Source of the DNA: Phlebiopsis flavidoalba
Lineage: Eukaryota; Basidiomycota; Agaricomycetes; Polyporales; Phanerochaetaceae
Assembly: GCA_035772785.1 (NCBI GenBank)
Contig: JAOCPU010000050.1
Location: 124,001-188,000, forward strand
DNA: 64,000 nt
Reading direction: 5' to 3'
The position numbers and the translations under genes are program-made. Positions 23,525-35,748 of the stretch are shown here, in pieces (position 1 is the first letter of the stretch; every line of letters begins with the position of its first letter). The notes below the pieces were generated by a model. It searched no databases. It had not been told where the DNA came from and worked only from the letters and a program-made list of their open reading frames with translations.

Positions 23525-24858
23525 CTTTTGTGTGTGTTTACATCGTACGTACGCCCATGTTTGTCAATTATCAAAGGTTGCTGTAAGGTCGAGTATCGTG
23601 TAGTACATATTCAAGCTGTGTACTTACTCGAGATGCCCCGCATATGTCTTAGAGTCGAGCAGACACATCCCTATACAATTTTCGTTTGATTTTCTGAACC
23701 TGCTGTCACGCAAGAATGAGTCACAAATCGCGAATATAAAAATTTAAATACACACGCTTCGAGTGAGAAAATAGGAAAGCGAAAAAGGTATACCGACGAA
23801 CAAGCAACGAATGCCGTCGAATGCCGTCGAACAGCAAAGAAAGAAATAAGAAACCAATGAGACAAACTCACTGAATGAGTACGCCGAACCATGGCCGAAG
23901 CTCAGCCGCTCTATCGGATAAACACAAGATTTATCCACTGGGAGCAACTTAGTACCATCGAGGATAAATCTGGAAGCACAGCCCTGACAAATAAGTTAGT
24001 AAGACTCGGAATATGGAGGCTGACAAAGGAGTGGCGAAACATGACTCACGAGAATGAACAAGGAATCGCGTATGGTGACTTTTGGCTGGAGGGAAAGAAG
24101 TAAAAGTGGCATAAATACGACTACGAAACTGGAGTAGAAAAGTAAGTAGTTCAAGTTCCAGTGGGACCCACCACCCTCTAGTCGGAAACACCGAAAATCC
24201 ACGTCTACCATGATCTACACAAAGTCCGAGACCCCCGAGCCCTCCAAAACCAACTAAGAACCGTCTAAGCCTCTAAGAGATCCTATGCGAGATCTAAGAA
24301 GCGGCGCCAGTGTCTGGGAGATTTTAATAGATTGCAACCCAGATGTAAGACAGACGCCCTATAGACCACAGATAGACGTTTCGCCTTCAGCAGCTTCAAA
24401 TGTTAGGACCCCGCCCGAGCGCGTCACCGACTCTCCACGTGGCATCCCGCCCCAGACCTCATCATCACCTTTCCAAGCTCGGCCTTTCGGCATGCGCACC
24501 CTCTATACATCTCACCTCCCGAGCGACCGAGACATGTCGGTTCGATATCCTAAACCGACGAACCTCGGCGTCTAGAGTTCTCACATTGCACAAGATTAAG
24601 TATCTTCTCGGCCTCTTTTCCCAGTTACCCTATCTCCAGACACAACAACACGTAGCACAAGTAAATCGAGCCAGTGACTCGTGCGCGTGAATCTCCAACC
24701 AGTTGAAAACTAAGTCGGCGGGGCTGATCTTTCAGTCGGCGCTGGATTTAGTGAGCGTCTCCGTTCACTATAAGCGCTGTCCATTAGGAGTACCGGCGTC
24801 TATTGGACTTACGCGTCGTATTCGTGCGCCCCTACCATTCATTTTCACGCAACACACC
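23525..24858. other. 1.3-kb intergenic stretch between the MFS gene and RPT5
   Basis: No protein is recognisable. A short direct repeat GAATGCCGTC occurs twice in a row at about 23810-23830. Small open frames (for example plus strand 23891-24103) match nothing I know. The RPT5 promoter must lie at the right end. Confidence 0.4.
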
Positions 24859-26812
24859 ATGTCTTCAGCACAATCACCTGATCAACCTCCAGAACGAGCG
24901 ACGAATGGCGATGAGAAGCCTGCTAGCTGAGGGCTCGACATCTTCTGCGCCCACTAACGCGGAAAGTAACGAGATGGACACCACACCCGATCAGCCACCT
25001 GAGGAAACTTTTGGGAAGATATTCCCGAAGACATTCGATCTCTCACTACGGAAGAAATCTCTACGAGGACGAGACTTATTGATAACGATCTCAGAGTGGA
25101 GTAATGTGTTAAAGATATGGGGTTTGAGTGCTCCAACGCGCATATCTAGGTATATTCGCTCAGAAACTGAAGCTGCGACTACAACATGAGCAGGACCTGG
25201 GCATGAAGGAGAAGATCAGAGACAACGGCGAGATAGATTAAACAGAACAAAGTCCTGCCTTACCATTGTGTCGAATGTAGTCGAGGTATACACTGCTTCT
25301 CGCACAGATGGCGAATTTTCGACACTTACATTTTCGGATAGATATTGGAACTCGATCCGGATGGGGCGAGGAGGATGGTGCCAACCGAGACGTTGACGAC
25401 GACTCGGAAGGGCAAGTGTGTCGGTCCATCAAAACGATATTGTCGACACACGCTCCCAAAACGAGTATTTCTGCCGGAATAATCGCGTCTTGTGCCCGCA
25501 GACTGCAACAGCTGTTAGCCAGAACAGACGCTCATCTAGGACGTGCAACAAAGATACTCTTATCTTGAGTGCTGGACATTCACATCTACCATAAGAGTTT
25601 GCACTACTAACGCCTAGTGGAGGCAATGGAAGTCGACGAACGTCTCGATCTGGAAAACTCGATAACAGGATGTCCATGGTATGGCCTGAAGAATAGCAGA
25701 TTGAGCGAAGAGCTCGTTAGGAGCGTATGGTCTCTGATCTCTTATGGAACCAAGATGGATCAAGGTCCTGCAACACTCGGAATAAAAACCTCCCAAAGGT
25801 TTAGTACTTCATGTACGGGTATGGGGTTGCTCCACCAGGAAAGTATACGCTGAAATAGCCATACTCGGAAAGGCCTTATGCATATCAATTTGTACTACGT
25901 GTAGTCTACTATGGTACATGGCAAGACACTAATGGTACACGGAGCCGTGATGCCAGCGCCCAAACAAACGCGTGTTTATCTCGAAACTAGCTGGACGACA
26001 TTCACTTATGGTACAAAGGCTACATCCGGTGTGATGGACGCGAACACGCTTAGGTCCGGTCTGACGCTTTATTTCGCCCCTGAGGTACCAAAGATAGAAA
26101 GGCACCATAGACTATCAGTCTTCATTGACGAAATCATAGGAACGCCATCGGTCACTGAAAACGATTATGACTCGGAAAAGAGTCGGCGATCGTTGCACGG
26201 CTTCACAACGAACTACAGTGCCAGAGCTCTATGAATCATGCCTGGATGGGTTCTGAGTAGGCGACGAACGGGATCAAAGGATGCTGTCCCAAACGGCCTG
26301 ATATACACAAGCCCGCTATATTACAACCAATGCTTGTAGCCATGTCTTTCAGCGTCATTGCAGCGACGAACGAAATAGCATCGATATACTTGATCCTGGC
26401 CACTCCTCACCGTTATCAGGGCGTCTAGGACCGGAAGACTTGAGGTCCCCTACTTTCCATACACTGATGACAGCCAGTTGCCCTTATTATCGAGATACAC
26501 CTCACGCACGATGGCCTTGATCTAACTCACGATGTCAACTTAGTAGTGAACACTGTGCGCCGCTCCATGTTATGAAGGAGTTCAATGGCGCGCAGACCTC
26601 AAGCTGTCTGTGTTGAGGACGGCATGATTGCGCTCCCGAGAGCTTGTGTATTATCTACAAAGCTGAGACCCATCATGAGCATGTTCTTGAGTGGTATCGC
26701 CGACTAGGGTTGCGTCTCTTTCCATGGGTGACGGCGGTTACCATATCTGACCATGTACCCCACCACAGTCCAGAGCAAGAAGAAGAATGAACGTGAATGT
26801 ATTCTTGCCTAT
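24859..26812 (+). CDS. RPT5: 26S proteasome ATPase RPT5 (subunit 6A), heavily frame-broken
   Basis: RPT5 is one of six AAA ATPases in the proteasome base that unfold substrates. Recognisable pieces in order are MSSAQSPDQPPE, STSSAPTN, MDTTPDQPPEET (about 24970), EDIPEDIRSLTTEEISTRTR and LIDNDLRV (about 25020-25100), RLQHEQDL, MKEKIRDNGE, KQNKVLPY, ILELDPDGA (about 25350), VEAMEVDER (about 25618), LGIKPPKG, GMG-PPGK-like Walker A remnants (about 25820) and GKTL (about 25920). FIDEI follows near 26122 as Walker B, then DSEKS, VIAATN (about 26355), EFNGAQ, TKLRPIMSMFLSGIA, and a last exon QSKKKN leading to a hydrophobic-Tyr end like the proteasome-docking HbYX motif. The differences from the family are mainly extra single bases, so I infer noisy sequence of a real gene. 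A true pseudogene is the alternative. Confidence 0.75.
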
Positions 26813-28425
26813 GAATCGATATCTCGTATAAGTACTGCTCGTTAGCGCATCCTCGTATGCATATAACTCTCGCTCTACCCTGATTTGATCCTTCTCTATA
26901 CCACGATGTTTGTTCCTTCTTACTGTGGGTTCGGTACTTCCTCTCAAACGAAAAGCAGATAACACATGTGACGTCACATTGGACCAAATGAGACTTGACA
27001 CTCCACTTCACAAACAAGCCTCTAGTATATTTGTGATGTCAGAGGACATCCAGAACAGCATATCGTCGAGAAAATCGGTCGTTAGATCGGCCAACTTGGC
27101 CAGTCCCAGCAGCCTTTTGATCGCTTCGGGCACATTGTCTATTCAAAGTCCTCTATTTTAGCGACGGAGTGAGCGACACACCGATTTCCAGGCTTGGAAC
27201 GTGACACTTATCTAGTTGCTCTTAGCAGCAGCAGGGGCATCTTGCGAAGGTGAATCGTCGGCCACATCATTCCGCGTCGTATCTCTACCCCGCGTAAAAC
27301 GCTGTAAAACGTTGTGCGGCTCCATTGGTAGTGATCTCAAGCTGTGGTCGAGTCCTGGCCGGCCCTGCTGATCAAAGATTAACGGGCCACGCAACTGTCT
27401 CATATCCCTATAGATCACACCCTCGCCCTAGGTCTGAGGCCCGCCATTCTATCATGCGCCATTTTATCATTATCTTCATACTACTTCCTTTTTTCTGCTT
27501 TGCCCGGGGCTCGCTACAAGCATCTGCGGGACATTCATATGGCATAAACGGGCAGGTACACCTAGGCACTGCTGTCATGCCTGGCGGAGATTTTCTCGTT
27601 CATGTGCTATCTAATCCTCATGAAGACTGCGCTCTATGTATAAGGGGGCAATCTACGTATGGCTCTTGCACGGGTACAGCTTACGGTACCCAACGGCGAA
27701 TTCAACGTTGTGGAGAAGAGACAAGGCAGTTCTTGTACGATCAATCACGCTGAATATCGGTAGTTCTGTTACGACCATCCCCTGTTGTGATCCCTACGTC
27801 GATATGCTGACTTCGTTGCCTTAGTGATTTCATGTGCGGGAGAGACCCGCCACCGTCCCAGCTGACGGTGTCATACTTCTACAATAGACCGGGAGATTTT
27901 GCGTCTGGAGCCGACGCAAGCAACCTGACCATGCAATTCGCCGCCATCGAAAGGAGAGGCAAGTATTTTCTTAAGAGAAGAAATGTATCCAGCTTTTGTC
28001 TGAGGGCGCAATGGGGAACTGAACAATCATCCGCTCAACTAATGTTATCCACAACGTCACGTCATGGAATACAGGTATCTGGGCTTTACAGCGCCCTTCT
28101 CTTCAGACAGCACGACATGGAATTCAATGGATTCGAGGGGAATGTGAATAGCGAAGTCGGAATTCGCCATGTCAGACCCTATCTTGACCTGATCACGACT
28201 TAGCTTACAGCACTCTGTGAACACAGGCTTTCCGAATTCCAGTGCTGACTTCACCTGACACACATGACCTTTTTTTGAGAACATTTCTCACTCCATATCA
28301 TGCAGTTACAACGCTACCCCAGGGCTCAGATGCAAATTGATCATGTATTTCTTGAGCTCTTTCTCGTTTACTCGATACATTTGTCGTGGTTCTGACTGTG
28401 TGAACGGCGTATAGTCCCCCGTATA
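26813..28425. other. 1.6-kb stretch with unassigned open frames
   Basis: Minus-strand open frames at 27212-27418 (ending DDSPSQDAPAAAKSN) and 28057-28284, and plus-strand frames at 27325-27753 and 27832-28203, are longer than expected by chance, and the first looks like a real C-terminus. I cannot join them or name a family. This is the noisiest part of the window, so a broken gene is likely. Confidence 0.35.
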
Positions 28426-30390
28426 TTAGATTGGTACGCCAACCGCCTTTCTGAGTGCTAAACGCGCTGGGGGAGCCTAGGTGAGCACTAATTCATTTGC
28501 CACCCGGACTGCTCCATGAGAAGCCGGAGCTCCGACATTGTGCGCTCTTGTCCGCTTTCAAGGTCGCCAGCATCTAGCATATTTGAACAATTGAACAATG
28601 ATTGTATAATACATGCCGCATTGAACTTACTATCATATCTTCAAAGTATGAAGTGGCACTCGAGGTGACCACCGTTTGGGAGCAGTGGGGCTGGAGGGAT
28701 AGGACGTTCAGCGCCGGGTATATCGTGCACATTATCTTCCTTGCAGGCGTATGCCATGATACTGTCGACAATGACTAGCCGCGTGGAAGGTGTAAGCTGC
28801 TGCGTCACGAAGTTTCTTCTTTAAAATGGCAACGCAATACTTGTCCGACCATGTCGTGAATGATGTTTCGCATTAGGAAGACATCAGCGTTGGTAATAGG
28901 TTGTGTCTCGAAGAAATCGTGCTCTAAAGTCTTTGTCAATACGAGTTTGCATAGGAAAGGATGGAATGGCGGCTTTTACCTTGAAGTTTGACACGACCAG
29001 AAGCAACAGCAACCTGGAAGTTCTCCGTCCCAAAACTGTCAATTACGATAAGTTCTGCCGTCGTGGGACGTCGATAGATCAATATACCTGTGCAGCATTT
29101 GTCACAACCTCTGCGCGGTCTTGAACAACAAAAGAAAGATGAGGGTATGTTTGCGCAAGAGTAAGCGATTGGCTTCCAATACCCCCTCCTACATCAACAA
29201 TAGTTGCACCTACCATCTTTCAGGCTCGCCCAGTCGAACCCTGTAGCCAGACGTTCAACTAGTTAACACAGATGCTCAGCTCGCCGAGGTATTCCTTGCG
29301 TACCGTCAGAATAGCCTTGGCGGATGATGCCCTTTTAGCACCTTCCATCGCAACGCCGAATCGCTTTACTCGATACTCGTTACCCGGCGATGCAAGCCAC
29401 GCCCATGCGCCAAGGTTAGTATTGAAGGCACGATTAAGGGCAGTCTCCGTTGGTTCCTGCGACGAAGCGAGTTCCGCATCAAGAATGACGTCTCGTAGAT
29501 ACGCAGACGATTTGAACGAAGAGTCCGTTCTGTGCAACAAGTTGTTTAGATGCGCTATCGATGCATGAAATAAGACCGATATGAGACTCACAAGTGCTCC
29601 ACAGCCGCAGCGAGACCGTGTGTCCCACATGCTTTTCTTCAGGCCTAAATGGCATCTCGATAAGGAGTATATCGCAGACAGTCGAATGCACATACTTCTC
29701 TTTCAGCGCTTTGACTGATTTACCTGTGTCCAATATCGAGGAGACCCGATTATTTGCGAAGACGTCCGGCGAAACCTCAACGAATATGTGATGGGTAGCA
29801 AGTATGCGCAGCACACGAGCTTACGAGATGATTTTCAGTCAGGACAAGCATCGCATCTATGTTCAACGCACCCCGAGTTTGGATGGATCAAACATTGCTG
29901 GCACGGGCTATGTCCTTCACGTGTGCACCCTAGGAAGTTACTCAGGATCATCTGCTTTGTATAAAGTCAAATGGGCTTCACCTGCGGGCCTGCCTCCCGG
30001 CATGCCTCGGCAGCATTTGCAGCCGACGCCGCACCAAGTGCAGATGACAGGTTGAACTGGAAACGCAATCTCGTCATTTGACGAATGTATGAGCGAGAAA
30101 CGAAACGAACCTGCATCGCGACTGCAAGTACGCTCAAGGCAGGAGATCGCGCCGAAAACACGATTTGGGTGGCGGCCCGAAACAAGCAGAGAGCATGCGT
30201 TGTCCACCTCTGGGAGCATCCTGGCCGCTTCGGACTCCATTGTCATTGGCGTCGATGGCGACGGGAATACCAAGTCCTTCTTGGCAAGGCTCGTCTCGAT
30301 TGCCTCAATCGAGTCCTGAATGATTTTGGAAAGAGCTTTGAGCTCCGAAAGTGATTCGGCCGTGGCGTTACTGTGACAGACATATTTCAT
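28426..30390 (-). CDS. SAM-dependent O-methyltransferase (plant-type, Methyltransf_2), copy 2
   Basis: Read right to left: the start MKYVCHSNATAESLSELKAL leads to SKIIQDSIEAIETSLAKKDL and ARMLPEVDNACSLLVS (30180-30390). FQFNLSSALGAA lies near 30045, then RILATHHIFVEVSPDVFANN and SSILDTGKSVKALK (about 29700-29810). AWAWLASPGNEYRVKRFGVA and MEGAKRA follow near 29340-29410. Motif I, IVDVGGGIGSQSLTLA, is intact near 29180-29210, VVQDRAEV near 29110, MRNIIHD-WSDKYCVAIL near 28850, LVIVDSIMAYAC near 28760, and MSELRLLMEQSGW near 28510. The end AFSTQKAVGVPI precedes the stop at 28426. It aligns piece by piece with copy 1 but with clear amino-acid differences, so it is a diverged paralogue and not an assembly duplicate. 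The product is likely a methylated secondary metabolite; substrate unknown. Confidence 0.85.
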
Positions 30391-33300
30391 GTCAGTGAAG
30401 CGTTGTTTGCAATGTTAATATCATGAACCTGTTTGGCATCGTCGTACGACGTGGAGCAGCTTTACCCTCGGGGCGAATGCAGTGAAGTATTGACGTAAAA
30501 AAAAGAGAGCCTATCTTGGAAGCTTTCAATGAACTTGGAACCGGGGGTACGATGACATGCCTGTAGGAGTACGAGGTTCAAATACCACATCGGCCTGCCA
30601 TTGTACGTCTATTTGCGTTCGTTTACATACAACAAATAGCAACGTAATTGCGCTGATTGCATCTGAAATCCTATTGGCCCTGACATTGATTTCACCAGAA
30701 CCTACCTAGTCGAAATTTTGCGAAGATCTTTGGTTCACCAGTTGAGGGAAAATGTACCCGCGATAGTAATCAACGCTATTAGCGCATCATGAGTCATGAC
30801 TGGAGGTATGCTCTACATCCTGCTGGCGCACGATCTCCGTTGTAGATGATTTTACACACGCCCAACTTCGCAGCACCGGCAATCGCGGGAAGTACTAGTG
30901 TTGTAGATTACCGTAGGGTCTTCCTTTGCAAAGATGAGTATATTTATCGCTTGGGCATTGAAAGTCTGCGCAGCTTACAGTATGAGTATATTCATGCCAA
31001 CGGTGGTGTCTATATTAGCGAAATACTAATCTCAAGTTGTCGGATGACATGCAAAGGGTTAGTTATAGATTGCACACACTGTTGCGGAGTAGAGCGGTGG
31101 CCGTAAACACCTGATTCACAGGCTGTCATGCTTACAAGTTCACATCAAATTCTCTGATAGATAAAACAACGAGATCACTGGTCAGAATGATGATAGTTCG
31201 GCGCGCGTTTCTGAAACGCATGTCCGTCTGATTTCGAAAGAGCCAGTATCTGCTTCAATTGATAATGAGAATAATAATCCCTAGCTTAGAGATAAACCAA
31301 GGTTTTTATCCGCACGACCATGAGAAGTCATAGAGCAACCTTCCGGTGGGATTGCTGTGTGAAGGTGATCGACCACACTGTTTGGCAATTTTGCATAGTA
31401 TTGACTCACTGAGCAAGTTTGTATCATGCTCGAAGGTTTTGCTTACATCGACGTTAGTTGAGAAAGATCAGCCATGTTATTAAATACACATACATAACAT
31501 ACAACAAAAACAGTAGTACGCGTCTGCACTCTCTCTTAACAGGGCTCAGTAGTCTCGTTCGTGCGTCGAAATATACACGTAAATAATTTAATTTACTTTC
31601 GGAGTACCTCCTTTATGGATGGCACAGGATCCCACTCTCATTAGGGAGTACCTCCTATGATTGATTAGAAGACCCCCAAATAGCGGAGATTATGGAAGCC
31701 CCATTGGACTCAACGAGCTGGTTTCACAGTTCATTGAATCCAATGGCACTTCATGTCTACCCGAGGCCGGTGCTCAACAGTGTACCTATAAAGAGAAGGC
31801 TCATTTCATGATGCGACGCGGTCCTTGGCCTGTGAGACTTATATAGTCAAGCTTCCATGACACACTTTACACCGTGTGTGCTGAAAAGAGATGCACTCGC
31901 GCTAGAAATCATAAACATCAGTAGGTCTGATCGTTCGTGCAAGCTTTCTTGATGGATACGCGGTGACGGCTGTAGGATCGATAGTACATGAGCAGCGCCA
32001 TGAAAGATGCCTTGGGAACGCCGCTCAAATATGATAGCAAAAGACCATATTTCCAATCTGTCAGGAATGACTAGACTAGTCTTGTGATCGGGTCCACTGG
32101 GCAAGATGATGGTGGCTCTTGGGCGCTCGTGTAAACCGGAAAAACGTAGGCCTGACATGCTATGGTAATATCACAATCATGCAGGTCTGACGCAAAATAT
32201 TTGTCAATGGAGTAGGCATGGGTCTTCCTGGGCTGTTCTGCTCAATTCCAATCTGCAATAGACAGGTATTAAATACTGTACTTACACATTCGAAGTAGCA
32301 AAGGGGTTCGGAAGTGTGAGCATCTGATCCTAAGCTCTGAGCGGCCAACTAACGGTCATGTGTGTCTGATTAAACCGTGATGTTCATCGAACGGTCACTT
32401 TACAAGACGTCCGGAAATCTGTGGCACGCGCAAGCGTCGGAATCTACGCCGAGAACTATCAGTCCGCTCCTGTCCCCTGATACAGGCAGCCAAAGCTGCG
32501 TGTTGCCTGTCACATAGAGAGATGCGCGGTTGGCTGTTCTGAGGGTGTAGCCTATGGTATTAATAGCGTAATCTTAATTTCCTGAACCTTGAAAACATTC
32601 GAATGGAGTTGAAGAAGGTGAGAAAAATCTCCACTAACAAATGATAATAGTGAAAACTATCAAACGCTTTCCTTACATGGATACTTTGTTCCACGAGCGT
32701 AGCATTTTCACATACGCCTGATCTTTGGTCACACGGCAGTGCTCTCTGTACTTCGTGCGTGGTCTCGTCAGTAGGATGAGCTCTATGTCCTTCAAGATCT
32801 TTGCATCAAGCATGTGTCTCTCTTAGAATTAATTTCCACCGGAGCCCCTGGCACACACAATGGCAGGGGCAGATAATGTTGTGGTGACATGGGTGGTGAA
32901 AGCTAAGTCCGATCGCCTGGCATGTTACCACGAGTCTCTGATAGACTTTGATTGAAATGTTATCGAAAAGATCGATTGATGAATAAACCGTCAAAAGGTA
33001 CGAAATGGAACCCTGGTAGATCCTGAGTCAAAACGTCAATATCATCGTATTGCATGACTAACGCTGCCCGGCCAATCTCGGGGTTTCACACCCAGCCGAA
33101 ACAACCCTTTTCGCGGCTCGCTGGAGACTAAGACCAATCTCTCACAGAACGTCCAGAATAGTGACCCGTGAGACAAACGTAGACCAAAACACCCGTGCTA
33201 TCTTTTGACCTAACATCATCTTTCTAGCCCTGGCGCGAAAGTTCTACATCGGTGACTAGAAGTGCGTTCATATATAGAGAGCTCAGTGACAGTGAGCCCA

Positions 33301-33416
33301 TAGGTATCCTCTCAGGGCTGATAGCCTTTTGGCACTTCGAGGCCGGGACCACCCTAGTACTCTCCAGATACCTGGTGCTTGCACGAGTCGATACATACCC
33401 AACGTTGAACGACATC
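30391..33416. other. 3-kb stretch without an assignable gene
   Basis: Divergent promoters of methyltransferase 2 and membrane protein B must lie at the two ends. In between, open frames at 30846-31106 (+), 31661-31846 (+) and 31847-32158 (-) are unrecognisable. The corresponding gap in the left copy is only 1.5 kb, so this region has gained or kept extra sequence. Confidence 0.4.
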
Positions 33417-34782
33417 ATGTCCCATATCCCTCCGGCCCTTCCTCACGACATTTCTCCTATAATGGCAGCGCTTCTTGGAAGTGCGCTTGAAGGACCTCTC
33501 TATGGTACGTGCAATTTTTTGCACTCTGTTGCCACAAAGCGCTGAGTAGATCTTGCTCATTGGTCAGGAGTCAAGTACGTCTCATCTACTATAGGACTAC
33601 GATACCAAGTCTTCATGTTACATCTCACAGTGTCAGCCTTTACATCATTTGTGCACGGATGTTGTTGAAAGATTCAAATTGGGTCCGAAGACGGTACGCT
33701 GAAGCTTTCGATACCGTGCTGAGACTTAACACGCTTCAAAGCTTGCTGTTGATCGTCGCAACAATTCAACTCGCAGTATCCACCGGACATATCGCGTCAT
33801 TTTATACATATACCATAGTTGGTTTCACAAGGCACTCAAATGAAGTTGGAGGTCCTACAGCGTGGCTGACAGATACAACGACGTCAATATATGCAGCACA
33901 TATCGCGTTCAATTTTACCAACGTAAGCGACCAGAGGTTTATCCACATTCATGTCTCACTCATAGTGTATGCACAGCTGATTTTTGCTGATGGCATGATG
34001 GTGTGTGGATGTTTCTACTCACTCGAGTCTCGCAGAGCATTGTTGACCTATATATAGGGATGGCGGTGCTATGTTTCTCTACGAACAGAGCAAATACATG
34101 GGCGCATTCTTCGTGAGGTCCTCGTTATTTCTACAACCATAGCGCTCACGCTATTAGTCAGTCCACTATGGTGCTAGCATCAGCAGGTAAGCAGCCATAA
34201 AACGCTAAGCTGTAAAGCTCAGCTAACGAAGAATAGTCTGCTTTTATGTGGACGTTGGATTCATCAACCAAGTGGCATACAAATCAAGACATCTTTGTGG
34301 CTCGGAACACCCAAATTGCTGCCGTCAGCTATGCCTTCTCTTTGGTAACTCAGGTCTGCGCCACGAGTCTCATTGCTTGGAAGTTGTGGTCTATGCGATC
34401 GCCGTTCTCTAGAAAGCAGACGACCGCAATTGCGTCAGCTATAATGGAATCTGGCCTTCTACTCACCATGTCATCTATAGCTATCTTGACCTTGTTTGAG
34501 CTGCACATGGTCGCTGGCTTGATTCTCACAAACATCAATTCGCAGCTCAGTGTATGTTCCTGATAACTACCTAAACTTATAGCCTGCTCACTTTTACATT
34601 TGACAGTCAATCGTTTCCCACTTCAATCATTGTACGCACAGGAAATCAACGCTCTGGGGTCACCTCGTCCCTCCGGGTGTATAATGGACAAGGCGCATTG
34701 CGGTTTCAATAAGCCTTCACACAGAATACATCACAGTCGTCCGCTCGTCCTGCCAACCCATATACAAGAGGGTTCATACTGA
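33417..34782 (+). CDS. Agaricomycete seven-helix membrane protein (type 2, copy B)
   Basis: Exon 1 reads MSHIPPALPHDISPIMAALL and then GSALEGPLYG, with an intron donor GTACGT. A long exon holds VRRRYAEAFDTVLRLNTLQS, LLLIVATIQLAVSTGHIASF and TAWLTDTTTSIYAAHIAFNF (about 33680-33930). A frame-broken middle helix region follows (about 34060-34250). Then come TQIAAVSYAFSLVTQVCATS, AIASAIMESGLLLTMSSIAI, TLFELHMVAGLILTNINSQL (about 34310-34550). The tail after the last helix is not resolved, so the 3' end is approximate. Order and spacing match copy A at 13.6-15.0 kb. Function is unknown; six to seven membrane helices are predicted by eye. Confidence 0.75.
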
Positions 34783-35378
34783 TTGGTTCCAGGAGAACGC
34801 CAGGACTGCATTTCAGTGATGACACTCCTTTTCCTTTGGATGTAAGTAAAGGAACCGTATCGGATGATTCTTTTGACCTCGTCACTTATCGTTAAATCAG
34901 ACAATCAAGTCCCGTGAAGAAGGTACATCCTCCCCCACTGATACGGTGCACCTTTCCGGGGTCGTCGTGTGACAAGAATAGGGGTACTGTTAACATGTGG
35001 CCGTATGGCGCAGGCTCAGGTCCTGTCAATGAACAGAGTTAGTATCGTCTCATCTTATGTACTAGGAATGACACCGCAGTGTGATTTCCAACCTTACGAC
35101 ATGTGATCCGGACTAAAGAATTTGAGGGCTTGTAAATGTTTGACATCCAGACTGGTTGCCGAATACTGGTAAACGTCAGTCCGTCGCGTTGAGAGGAAGT
35201 GTCCAAGCTTCAAGCTCAGAGAGCGATCCAACCGCAATGAGCCTGGCAGCGATCAAACCCTCATAGCGCTAAAATTCCAATTACAGCCAGCCACGTGATG
35301 TTTGCAGCATTCGTGTTGTATCTGAACTTGGGTTCTCCACTGTCCAGCCTCGGGAGGTCTTTCCGCCTACCTACCATC
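34783..35378. other. Intergenic region upstream of bL31m
   Basis: About 600 bp. I see no coding segment I can support, apart from a possible unresolved tail of membrane protein B at the left end and the bL31m promoter at the right end. Confidence 0.4.
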
Positions 35379-35748
35379 ATGCTCTCATCCAAGCCTTTAT
35401 CGTCAATGTCGGCCCTTTCATTGTCTAGATCTATATCCTCTACGACATACGGCCGCACGCATGTGTGGAAACATCGAAATTTCAAAATGCCGAAGCCATT
35501 CGTTCCGCAGTTCCCTCAACGTGTCGTCCTTTCGGACGGCTCAAGCTTTGTGCACTACACAAACCTCTCCGCGTGGGATATTCAAGATGACAAGAGACAC
35601 TCGGAACAACCCTCTGTGGAATGCCTTTGTAGCAACAGAAGGCGAAGATTTGGAAGCAAAGGCGTCCGGGCGGATGGGACGGTTTGCGAGGAGGTTCGAG
35701 GGTATGGACGTCGATGTAGAAGAGGTCACAGGCCCAAAGAAGGAATAG
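35379..35748 (+). CDS. Mitochondrial ribosomal protein bL31m
   Basis: This nuclear gene encodes a large-subunit protein of the mitochondrial ribosome. The N-terminus MLSSKPLSSMSALSLSRSIS is rich in Ser, Leu and Arg and lacks acids, as expected of a mitochondrial import sequence. The mature part reads MPKPFVPQFPQRVVLSDGSS and then FVHYT. After one extra A (about 35560) the frame moves to TSPRGIFKMTRDTRNNPLWN, the conserved bL31 core, then EGEDLEAKASGRMGRFARRF and the end GPKKE before the stop at 35746. Single exon, about 120 residues. An upstream in-frame start at 35295 exists, but the later one gives the better transit peptide. Confidence 0.82.

Noticed and set aside
30391..33416. A third gene in the gap between methyltransferase 2 and membrane protein B
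   Set aside because: Open frames exist but none matches the shorter left gap or a known family.
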